From Desulforapulum sp034007745 (GTDB lineage Bacteria; Desulfobacterota; Desulfobacteria; Desulfobacterales; Desulfobacteraceae): a stretch of DNA of 64,000 bases. Of this stretch, positions 1 through 6,721 are shown in pieces. Where the stretch lies: contig JAVEQI010000005.1 in NCBI GenBank assembly GCA_034007745.1, forward strand, positions 47,949 to 111,948, given 5' to 3'. Every line of letters starts with the position of its first letter. Positions within the stretch are counted from its first letter, which is position 1. The translations under genes and the position numbers were made by a program. The notes under the pieces are model-generated. The model was not told where the DNA came from and searched no databases. It worked only from the letters and a program-made list of their open reading frames with translations.

Positions 1-465
1 CTTGTGTGTGCCAACCTTGTGATCAGCCTGATCCGGAACCTCTTAAAGCCTCATCTGCGGATCGTCATTTTCACCCTGACCATTGCCACATTTGTGACCA
101 TTGCCGACAAGGTCCTTGCCGCCTATCTCTACCAGATGAGCAAAACCCTTGGGCCCTATATTCCGCTGATCATTGTAAACTGCATCATCATTTGCCGATG
201 TGAGGTGTGTGCCTCTAAACAGTCGCCGTTCATCGCAGTGTCCGACGCCCTGGGTCAGTCCATCGGGTTCGGCCTTGCCCTTTCAAGCATTGCGGCAGTC
301 AGGGAAATCCTTGGGACCGGCGGGCTTTTCGGGGTCCAACTTCTGCCTGCTGCATGGCCTGACTGGGTCATTATGGTACTTCCTCCGGGGGCTTTCATCA
401 CCCTGGGACTGCTGCTTGGATTTGTCAACTGGCTGTCCATGCGTAAAAAAGGAGGACGTATATGA
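1..465 (+). CDS. rnfE: Rnf complex subunit RnfE (3' part, cut by window start)
   Basis: Integral membrane subunit of the Rnf ferredoxin:NAD+ oxidoreductase, which couples electron transfer between ferredoxin and NAD+ to ion transport. The frame is open from base 1, so the N-terminus lies outside the window. What remains is about 154 residues with hydrophobic helices and RnfE-type signatures: NLVISLIRNLL, ATFVTIADKVL, a PLIIVNCIIICR segment and REILGTGGLFG. The stop codon overlaps the ATG of rnfA (ATGA), showing translational coupling and the usual rnf order E-A-B. The GTG at base 4 is internal and not the true start. Confidence 0.93.
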   Translation, partial: LVCANLVISLIRNLLKPHLRIVIFTLTIATFVTIADKVLAAYLYQMSKTLGPYIPLIIVNCIIICRCEVCASKQSPFIAVSDALGQSIGFGLALSSIAAVREILGTGGLFGVQLLPAAWPDWVIMVLPPGAFITLGLLLGFVNWLSMRKKGGRI

Positions 466-1247
466 ACTATCTTGTGGATATTATTCTGATCGCCCTCAGT
501 GCTGCGGTTATCAACAACTTTGTACTGTACTATTTCGTGGGTATCTGCCCGTTCATCGGTGTGTCAAGACGGGTGGATATGGCCTTTGGCATGGGATGTG
601 CTGTTACCTTTGTAATCAGCATTGCAGCCTTTCTAAGCTGGACCATTACCACCATGGTGTTGATTCCCGGCGCCCCTTTGTCTTCATTTATCGGTGGTTT
701 TTTCATGTCAAAAGAGGCTGCCGCAACAATTGATCTCACCGTTTTAAGTTACATTGTCTACATATTTTCCATCTCATCTTCGGTTCAGTTTGTGGAGATG
801 TATGTAAGGAAATTTTTCCCGGCCCTTTACAAGTCATTTGGCGTGTTTCTTCCTTTGATCACCACCAACTGTGCCATTCTCTTTGCCTGTCTGACCATCA
901 TGAGCAACGTGGTGGGAGTCGAAAATCCCGCAGATGTCTGGGACCTTGGCAAATCCCTTATCCTGGCGCTCTTTGGCGGAATCGGCTTTACCATCGCGAT
1001 TGTGATCATGTCCGGCATTCGTGAAGATCTCGATATTTGCGATGTCCCGAAACCGTTCAAGGGAGCTGCTATCACCCTTGTGATCGGCGGCATTCTGGCC
1101 CTTGCCTTCATGGGCTTTACCGGAGTTGACTCAGGCTTGAGAAAGGCAATGACCAGGGTTCCGGAGACAGCCATTGTTGTTTCCACACAACCTTCTGCTC
1201 ACACGGCTATGATAGATGAATTCATCCGGGGAGATATGAATAAATGA
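462..1247 (+). CDS. rnfA: Rnf complex subunit RnfA, with extended C-terminus
   Basis: Membrane subunit of the Rnf complex, paired with RnfE as the inverted-topology core. The ATG at 462 follows a GGAGG ribosome site and overlaps the rnfE stop. Residues 1-60 (NNFVLYYFVGICPFIGVS), the FGVFLPLITTNCAI segment and the GFTGVD helix end match RnfA. At 261 residues it is clearly longer than the roughly 190-195 usual for RnfA: there are extra stretches between helices (around residues 73-90 and 150-160) and a hydrophilic tail of about 38 residues after the last helix. The stop overlaps the rnfB start. Confidence 0.95.
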   Translation: MNYLVDIILIALSAAVINNFVLYYFVGICPFIGVSRRVDMAFGMGCAVTFVISIAAFLSWTITTMVLIPGAPLSSFIGGFFMSKEAAATIDLTVLSYIVYIFSISSSVQFVEMYVRKFFPALYKSFGVFLPLITTNCAILFACLTIMSNVVGVENPADVWDLGKSLILALFGGIGFTIAIVIMSGIREDLDICDVPKPFKGAAITLVIGGILALAFMGFTGVDSGLRKAMTRVPETAIVVSTQPSAHTAMIDEFIRGDMNK

Positions 1248-2062
1248 TTGAGATAACCATAGGCATTGCCGCAGGCACCATGCTTGGCATGGCAGTGATT
1301 ATGTCATACATACTCGGCTGGGCTAACAAGAAATTCCGGGTCGAGGTGGATCCAAGAGTCGAGTCTGTTCTCGAAATTCTTCCCGGAGCCAACTGCGGGG
1401 GGTGCAGCTATCTTGGATGCAGTGAATATGCCGTTGCCGTAGCAACGGACAATGCACCGGTTAATCGATGCCCCGTGGGCGGTGAGAGCTGTGCCCTTGC
1501 CATTGCCAAGATCATGGGTGTTGAGGCTGGAGCAATCATTCCCCACCGTGCAATTGTCCATTGCGGAGCAAAGAAAGAAGATCGACTGGGCAGAACCGAA
1601 TACAGGGGTGAACACCTATGCGCTGCCGCAACCCTTGTGGCCGGCGTCCAGGGATGTACATTCGGTTGTCTTGGGTTTGGCGACTGCGTTGACTCCTGCA
1701 AGTACGACGCCATCCATGTGATAGACGGCCTCGCCGTTGTGGATTATGACAACTGCATCGGATGCGGAGCCTGTGTCAAGGCCTGCCCCAGAGCAATTAT
1801 TACCATGACAGATTTCCATGAGCCTCAGATTCCAACAGTTAAGTGTTCCAACAGGGACAAGGGAAAAGATGTGACATCTGTGTGTAATCGAGGCTGTATC
1901 GGCTGCAGGATCTGCGCAAAGACGGCTCCCGATCTGTTTGTGATGAACGGCAATATAGCCGTTGCAAATCACGAAGAGTACCGTGAAGAGATGGGTGCCA
2001 GTGCTTTGGAGGCCATTGAAAAATGTCCTAAGGATTGTATTGGGTATATCGGTATGAATTAG
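1244..2062 (+). CDS. rnfB: Rnf complex iron-sulfur subunit RnfB
   Basis: Membrane-anchored Fe-S protein that feeds electrons from ferredoxin into the Rnf complex. There is one N-terminal helix (residues 4-25), then a C51-x2-C54-x4-C59-x16-C76 cluster motif typical of RnfB. Ferredoxin-type cysteines follow at about 138-152, 171-181 (CIGCGACVKACP) and 214-224 (CNRGCIGCRIC), with a last CPKDC near the end. Its 272 residues are normal for the family. It is the last gene of the operon, translationally coupled to rnfA (ATGA overlap) and followed by a strong hairpin. Confidence 0.95.
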   Translation: MIEITIGIAAGTMLGMAVIMSYILGWANKKFRVEVDPRVESVLEILPGANCGGCSYLGCSEYAVAVATDNAPVNRCPVGGESCALAIAKIMGVEAGAIIPHRAIVHCGAKKEDRLGRTEYRGEHLCAAATLVAGVQGCTFGCLGFGDCVDSCKYDAIHVIDGLAVVDYDNCIGCGACVKACPRAIITMTDFHEPQIPTVKCSNRDKGKDVTSVCNRGCIGCRICAKTAPDLFVMNGNIAVANHEEYREEMGASALEAIEKCPKDCIGYIGMN

Positions 2063-2104
2063 TGGGTTGTACATGTTTGTTTGAATTTTGCTGCAAACTA
2101 ATAA

Positions 2105-2141
2105 AAAGGTCGTCCGCGGATAATGTCCATGGGCGACCTTT
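2105..2141. terminator. Hairpin terminator between rnfB and the convergent ACT gene
   Basis: Eleven-base stem AAAGGTCGTCC / GGGCGACCTTT (one G-T pair) with a 15-nt loop, starting 42 nt after the rnfB stop. The stem has A residues on one side and T residues on the other, so it could end transcription in both directions between the convergent rnf and ACT-paaK operons. The T-run on the plus side is short. Confidence 0.65.
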
Positions 2142-2203
2142 CTTGTTCGGTTCGTTAGGACCGCAAATTTAATAAGTTGAAGGGACTCTATTCTTCTTTT
2201 TTA

Positions 2204-2635
2204 TCAGAGGCTATAGACATCCTCGCCCTTTATTACCTTGATGGTGTTCTGGGCTAGAATCTCAATGGCCTTGTCAATGTTATCGAATCTGAAGATCATT
2301 ATGGCGTTTTTACCATGGGGATTGGCAAATGCATACATATACTCAACATTGATCCCTTCCCTTGTGAGGGGATCAAGGACCTGGTTGAGACCGCCTGGAT
2401 TATCATCTACCTCAACGGCGATAACGTCTGTTTTTCCCACGGTGAACCCCTCATCCTTGAGGACCTTTTCAGCCTTTTGATTGTCGTTGACAATCAGCCT
2501 CAGAATACCAAAATCAGTGGTGTCGGCAAGGGAAAGTGCCCTGATGTTGACATTTGCATCCCTCAGGGTTGCGGTAACTTCCGCAAGGCGTCCCGCTTTG
2601 TTTTCAAGAAATATTGATATTTGTTCGGCTCGCAT
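2204..2635 (-). CDS. Tandem ACT-domain protein
   Basis: A 143-residue protein made of two ACT domains (about residues 3-68 and 71-140), a fold that usually binds amino acids or related small ligands. It opens with QISIFLENKAGRLAEV, a classic ACT start, and a second ACT begins near VIAVEVDDNPGGLNQV. It has no catalytic domain. It sits 115 nt downstream of the phenylacetate-CoA ligase on the same strand; this pairing is common for arylacetate or aromatic amino acid catabolism, so a role in sensing an aromatic amino acid is an inference. The ATG has a good AGGAG site upstream. Confidence 0.85.
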   Translation of the reverse strand: MRAEQISIFLENKAGRLAEVTATLRDANVNIRALSLADTTDFGILRLIVNDNQKAEKVLKDEGFTVGKTDVIAVEVDDNPGGLNQVLDPLTREGINVEYMYAFANPHGKNAIMIFRFDNIDKAIEILAQNTIKVIKGEDVYSL

Positions 2636-2666
2636 ATTAATTTTCTCCTTGTTTGTTTTATATGAA

Positions 2667-2708
2667 ACAGCTTTTAGCTGTTAGCTAAATGCTAACGGTT
2701 AACAGCTA
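2667..2708. repeat. Heptameric degenerate tandem repeat (TTAGCTR type)
   Basis: Six consecutive 7-nt units in the spacer between the ACT gene and paaK: ACAGCTT, TTAGCTG, TTAGCTA, AATGCTA, ACGGTTA, ACAGCTA. The ends are also mutually complementary (AACAGCT against AGCTGTT), so the array can fold. One of at least eight period-7 arrays in the window, and most similar to the one at 21521-21555. Confidence 0.7.
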
Positions 2709-2750
2709 TCGTTGTATCTGGATGCATACCTCGCTCCGGCCATGTGCCGG

Positions 2751-4055
2751 TTATAACTTTCGGTTGTCAATTACGCGGACGGCCTTGCCCTGGCTTCGTT
2801 CAATGGTTCTTGATTCAACTAACCTTACCTTGGCGGAAACCCCCAGGTACTCTTTGATGTCGTTGGATATTTTACCTTCCATGATCTGCAGGTTCTTGAT
2901 CTCATCGGAGAAAATCCGGTCGCTGACCTCGACCCTGACCGTCAGCGTATCGAGGTTGCCGGCCTTATCAACAACAAGCTGATAGTGGGGCAGAATGTTT
3001 TCATTTTTCATGAGAACGCTTTCGATCTGGGATGGGAAGACGTTGACACCCCGGATGATGAGCATATCGTCGGTCCTGCCCGTTACCTTTTTCATACGCA
3101 CGTGGGTTCTGCCGCAGAGGCAGGGTTCCGGATTCAAAGAGGTAATATCCCGGGTTCTGTAGCGAATAATGGGAAAGGCCTCCTTGGTTATGGATGTAAA
3201 GACAAGCTCGCCTGTTTCACCGTAATCAAGGACCTTCCCGGTTTCCGGATCAATGATCTCAGGGATAAAGTGATCCTCAAAGATATGAAGCCCATTCTGG
3301 GCCTGGATGCACTCGATGCTCACACCCGGTCCCATTATCTCCGAAAGACCATAAATATCCATGGCCTTGAGATTGAGCCTTGTTTCGATCTCATGACGCA
3401 TGGTTTCAGACCATGGTTCAGCTCCAAAAATGCCGGCTTTAAAGCTCAGGTCCTTGAAGAAAATGCCCATCTCTTCGGCAACCTCTGCAAGGTGAAGAAT
3501 GTAGGAGGGAGTACCGGTGAGAATGGTGGGCTTGAAATCCCTCATGATTATTATCTGGCGTTTTGTGTTGCCGCCAGACACGGGGATTACCGAGGCACCG
3601 AGGCGTTCAACACCATAGTGTACACCGAGGCCGCCTGTGAACAATCCATAGCCATAGGCGTTGTGGACAATATCCTGGCTTGTGGCACCGCCTGCTGCAA
3701 GGCATCTTGCCATGAGTTCAGACCAGGTCTCGATATCCCGGCGGGTGTATCCAACAACAGTGGGGCTGCCTGTGGTGCCAGAGCTTGCGTGGATGCGGAT
3801 TACATTTTCCATGGGAACGGCAAACATGCCATAGGGGTAGTTGTCCCTCAGATCCTGTTTCGTGGTAAAAGGGAGACGCTCAAGGTCCCTGAGTGTCTTG
3901 ATGTCCGAGGGTGAGATGCCGGCTTTTTTAAAACTTTCCCGGTAAAAGGGAACCGTGGCATAGACTCTTTCCAGGGTGGTTTTAAGTCGTGACAGCTGGA
4001 TGGCTTTAAGGGCCTCCCTTGGCATTGTTTCAAAGTCCATGTTGAAAATCGGCAT
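2751..4055 (-). CDS. paaK: Phenylacetate-CoA ligase
   Basis: Adenylate-forming enzyme that activates phenylacetate (or a related aryl acid) to its CoA thioester with ATP. It has 434 residues, the standard length. The AMP-binding P-loop SSGTTGSP lies at residues 91-98, a YGLSEIMGPG motif near residue 235, and YRTRDIT plus GRTDDMLIIRGVNVFPSQIE in the C-terminal AMP-binding domain. The ATG follows an AAGGAG site. It sits between a crotonase and the ACT gene, all on the minus strand, and probably belongs to an arylacetate or aromatic amino acid degradation operon. Exact substrate not determinable from sequence. Confidence 0.92.
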   Translation of the reverse strand: MPIFNMDFETMPREALKAIQLSRLKTTLERVYATVPFYRESFKKAGISPSDIKTLRDLERLPFTTKQDLRDNYPYGMFAVPMENVIRIHASSGTTGSPTVVGYTRRDIETWSELMARCLAAGGATSQDIVHNAYGYGLFTGGLGVHYGVERLGASVIPVSGGNTKRQIIIMRDFKPTILTGTPSYILHLAEVAEEMGIFFKDLSFKAGIFGAEPWSETMRHEIETRLNLKAMDIYGLSEIMGPGVSIECIQAQNGLHIFEDHFIPEIIDPETGKVLDYGETGELVFTSITKEAFPIIRYRTRDITSLNPEPCLCGRTHVRMKKVTGRTDDMLIIRGVNVFPSQIESVLMKNENILPHYQLVVDKAGNLDTLTVRVEVSDRIFSDEIKNLQIMEGKISNDIKEYLGVSAKVRLVESRTIERSQGKAVRVIDNRKL

Positions 4056-4084
4056 TAAAAAAATCTCCTTGATTTATATATGTT

Positions 4085-4861
4085 TTACAGGAACTTGGCC
4101 TTTCTTTTTTCAAGAAAAGCCTGGGTTCCTTCTTTTGCGTCGGGACTTGCCATACAGAGGGCAAAGGCGTTGATCTCAATTTTACAGCCTGTTTCAAGGT
4201 CGACGGACAGACCGTTATGTATAGATTCCTTAGCCGCCTGAATGCAGACCCGGCCCTTTAAGGCCATGGCTTTGGCCGTTTTCATAACTGTTTCCATGAG
4301 ATCTTCTGGTGTGCAGACCTGGTTTACAAGCCCATAGGTCAGGGCCTCAGATGCGGAAAAGGTCTTGCCGGTAAAGATGAGTTCTTTTGCCCTGTTCGGT
4401 CCCACAACCCTTGCCAGGCGCTGGGTCCCGCCAAATCCTGGAATGATGCCAAGGGTGATTTCCGGAAGCCCGAACACAGCCTTTTCAGAGGCGTAGATAA
4501 AGTCACAGGCAAGGGCGACCTCCGTGCCTCCGCCCAGGGCAAAACCGTTCACAGCCGCAATGACCGGAATGGGAAGGGTCTCCATGCGGGCAAATGTCCT
4601 GTGACCGAGTTTTGCAAAACGTTTGGCCCCGAGAGCATCAAGTTTTGTAAGTTCTGAGATGTCGGCTCCCGCTACAAAAGCCTTGTCTCCAGCTCCTGTC
4701 AGCACAAGGGCCCTTACCCCCTGATCCTGTTCAACAAGGTCAAGCACGGCTCCCATCTCTAGAATCAGTTCATGGTTCAGTGCATTGAGGGCCTTGGGGC
4801 GATTAAAGGTCAAAGTACCAATGGTGTCGGAAACATCAAAATTCAAGTGTTTGAAAGTCAT
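4085..4861 (-). CDS. Enoyl-CoA hydratase (crotonase family)
   Basis: Crotonase-fold enzyme of 258 residues, expected to hydrate a 2-enoyl-CoA. Both catalytic glutamates of the hydratase family are present: E114 in ALGGGTEVALACD and E134 in FGLPEITLGIIPG. The oxyanion-hole segment AFVAGADISEL is at about residues 61-71. The start ATG follows AAAGGAG. It is the first gene of the crotonase-paaK-ACT run, 29 nt upstream of paaK. A role in beta-oxidation-like steps of an aromatic or short-chain CoA ester is an inference; crotonases vary widely in substrate. Confidence 0.9.
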   Translation of the reverse strand: MTFKHLNFDVSDTIGTLTFNRPKALNALNHELILEMGAVLDLVEQDQGVRALVLTGAGDKAFVAGADISELTKLDALGAKRFAKLGHRTFARMETLPIPVIAAVNGFALGGGTEVALACDFIYASEKAVFGLPEITLGIIPGFGGTQRLARVVGPNRAKELIFTGKTFSASEALTYGLVNQVCTPEDLMETVMKTAKAMALKGRVCIQAAKESIHNGLSVDLETGCKIEINAFALCMASPDAKEGTQAFLEKRKAKFL

Positions 4862-4959
4862 TATTTACTCCTTTATTCAGTTATTTAATGTTAGGAACTC
4901 GGAAACAAAGAATTACCCAATCCCGCCTCTCTTTAAGCTCGTCCTCCATACTGCATCTG

Positions 4960-5022
4960 ACTCCACTACACACCCCAACTAACTACCCCCAACCACCCAC
5001 TACCCCCTACCCACTACCTACT
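4960..5022. repeat. Heptameric degenerate tandem repeat (ACCCACT type)
   Basis: Nine 7-nt units in register, including ACTCCAC, CCCAACT, ACCCACT, ACCCCCT, ACCCACT and ACCTACT. The array runs into the stop codon of the amidase gene (stop at 5021-5023, minus strand). Read on the minus strand the units are AGTGGGT/AGTAGGT, close to the array between tmcB and tmcA. Confidence 0.75.
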
Positions 5023-6718
5023 ATCGGGGATTAGTCTCCCTTATGTACTTTTCCACCCCGTCAATGATAGCCTCACACAGATCCTCCTGGTAGGCAGCAC
5101 TCACAAGGCGCTTGCATTCTGTCTGATTGCTCAAGAAAGAGGTCTCTACTAGAATGGATGGCATTCTTGCCCCGAGAAGAACATAAAAGGGGGCCTGCTT
5201 TACACCGAGGTTTTTAATATCAGAATATTTTCGTTCAAGACTTGCGCACATGGATGTCTGAACTTTGCCTGCAAGACGGCTTGATTCGTTGATCTTTGCA
5301 TTTTTCATCAAATCGTTGAGAATGGATTCAAGATCGCTGATGTTTTTCCGGCTGGTTGCATTCTCCCTTGCCGCAACTTCAATGGCCTCGTCGTCCGTGG
5401 CAAGGTTGAGGAAATAAGTCTCCAGGCCATGGGCGTTTTTGTTTAAAGCTGCATTGCAGTGAAGGGAGATAAACAGGTCAGCTTTTTTGGTGTTTGCAAT
5501 GGCAGTTCGTTCTTCAAGGGTAAGATAGGTATCTGTTGAGCGTGTGAGGATAACATCGCACTTGAGGCGGTCGCGCATACGTGCGGCAAGGCGCTTTGAT
5601 ATAGCGAGCACCACGTCTTTTTCCCATACGTTTTTAAGATAACCGGGAGCTCCGGGATCTTTGCCCCCATGGCCAGGATCTATGACTATTCTGCGAACTC
5701 CAAGGGCCAGTTGTTTTGTAATGGCAGAGCTCAGATTCTTGCTGGTTGTCACAGGGATATTGTTCTGGGATGCAGCCACCTTGCCGCCGTTCTCCTTTGC
5801 CCATACGTCGATCACAAGCCTGAAGGGGTCATTGAGCGAGAAGACCTTGTAGTTGTCAAAGGCCTTGATATCAATCACCACCCGAACCGAATGGGGGGTA
5901 TACTGGCCTGCCCTTGCCTGAATTAAAAGATCGTCGTTAATGGCCGTGTGTCTGGGTACATTTTCACCAAGACGTGAACCCTGGAGATCAACGTAGAGAC
6001 GCTGGGGCATGTTGATGGCAGGATCACGTTTGAGCAGATGATGCACAAAGGGTCTGCTGTCATCTGCATCTATAACCACCCTTGTGTATTCAGGAGTTGA
6101 CCAGAATCTGAGACCAGTAACCAGGGTGTCGATTCCAGGGGAGGAGGGCGGACCAGGTTCAGGCCTTGGTAAGGGTTTTAGCTTTGGTAAGGGGTTTAGC
6201 CTAGGTAAAGGAGAAGGAGGAGGAGGAGGAGAAACAGCTTTTACAGGGGCATCTTGCCCCTTGAACGTCTGCTGTTTAAGTGAATTTTTTTTACTGGTTC
6301 TGTTTTTTTCAGCATTTTCAAAAGCTATTTTCTTTAAAAGATGATTTGCCTTCTCTTTATATGCGCTTTGGGGATAATGGCCCTGAATTCGGTTGAGGAG
6401 ATCGACAGCTTCGGTTCTATCACTGGTGCGTTGGGAAAGACTGCTGAGCTCAAGGTATAACTGGGCAGTTCTGTACATTCCAGCCGGAGCCCAGGGACTT
6501 TGGGGAAAGTCTGCATACACCCTCTGGTAAAGTTCGATGCAGTTGACCCAGGCCTGCCTCGAGTTCTGCTTTGCAGGTTCTTTTTTTAATTTTAAAAAAC
6601 ATAAATCCGCACTGTTGTACTGCTGCTGGGCAGTAAGAGAGGCACAGGAGCAGGGAAGAATCAATCCTAGGAGAATAAATACAACAAGGGCCGGCAGGGA
6701 GTAGCGTAGTTTTATCAT
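5021..6718 (-). CDS. N-acetylmuramoyl-L-alanine amidase with TPR-like and AMIN domains
   Basis: Periplasmic peptidoglycan amidase (565 residues), splitting the bond between MurNAc and the stem peptide. An N-terminal signal peptide (residues 1-27, ending LPCSCAS, possibly a lipoprotein) leads to a TPR-like region (about 30-135), then a long proline-rich linker (about 165-195). An AMIN domain (about 197-310) and an Amidase_3 catalytic domain (about 340-560) follow. Zinc-ligand motifs are visible: VIDPGHGGKDPG, HCNAA and ILVETSFLSN. It lies 3 nt after mutS, at the end of the long minus-strand run. The AMIN domain suggests septal or outer-envelope targeting as in AmiC. Confidence 0.92.
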   Translation of the reverse strand: MIKLRYSLPALVVFILLGLILPCSCASLTAQQQYNSADLCFLKLKKEPAKQNSRQAWVNCIELYQRVYADFPQSPWAPAGMYRTAQLYLELSSLSQRTSDRTEAVDLLNRIQGHYPQSAYKEKANHLLKKIAFENAEKNRTSKKNSLKQQTFKGQDAPVKAVSPPPPPSPLPRLNPLPKLKPLPRPEPGPPSSPGIDTLVTGLRFWSTPEYTRVVIDADDSRPFVHHLLKRDPAINMPQRLYVDLQGSRLGENVPRHTAINDDLLIQARAGQYTPHSVRVVIDIKAFDNYKVFSLNDPFRLVIDVWAKENGGKVAASQNNIPVTTSKNLSSAITKQLALGVRRIVIDPGHGGKDPGAPGYLKNVWEKDVVLAISKRLAARMRDRLKCDVILTRSTDTYLTLEERTAIANTKKADLFISLHCNAALNKNAHGLETYFLNLATDDEAIEVAARENATSRKNISDLESILNDLMKNAKINESSRLAGKVQTSMCASLERKYSDIKNLGVKQAPFYVLLGARMPSILVETSFLSNQTECKRLVSAAYQEDLCEAIIDGVEKYIRETNPR

Positions 6719-6721
6719 GGG

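Noticed and set aside
827..1186. Minus-strand frame opposite rnfA
   Set aside because: Shadow of rnfA with a biased composition (Met/Arg/Pro rich).
2985..3914. Long plus-strand frame of 309 codons
   Set aside because: It lies wholly within paaK on the other strand, has no ribosome site and no family resemblance.
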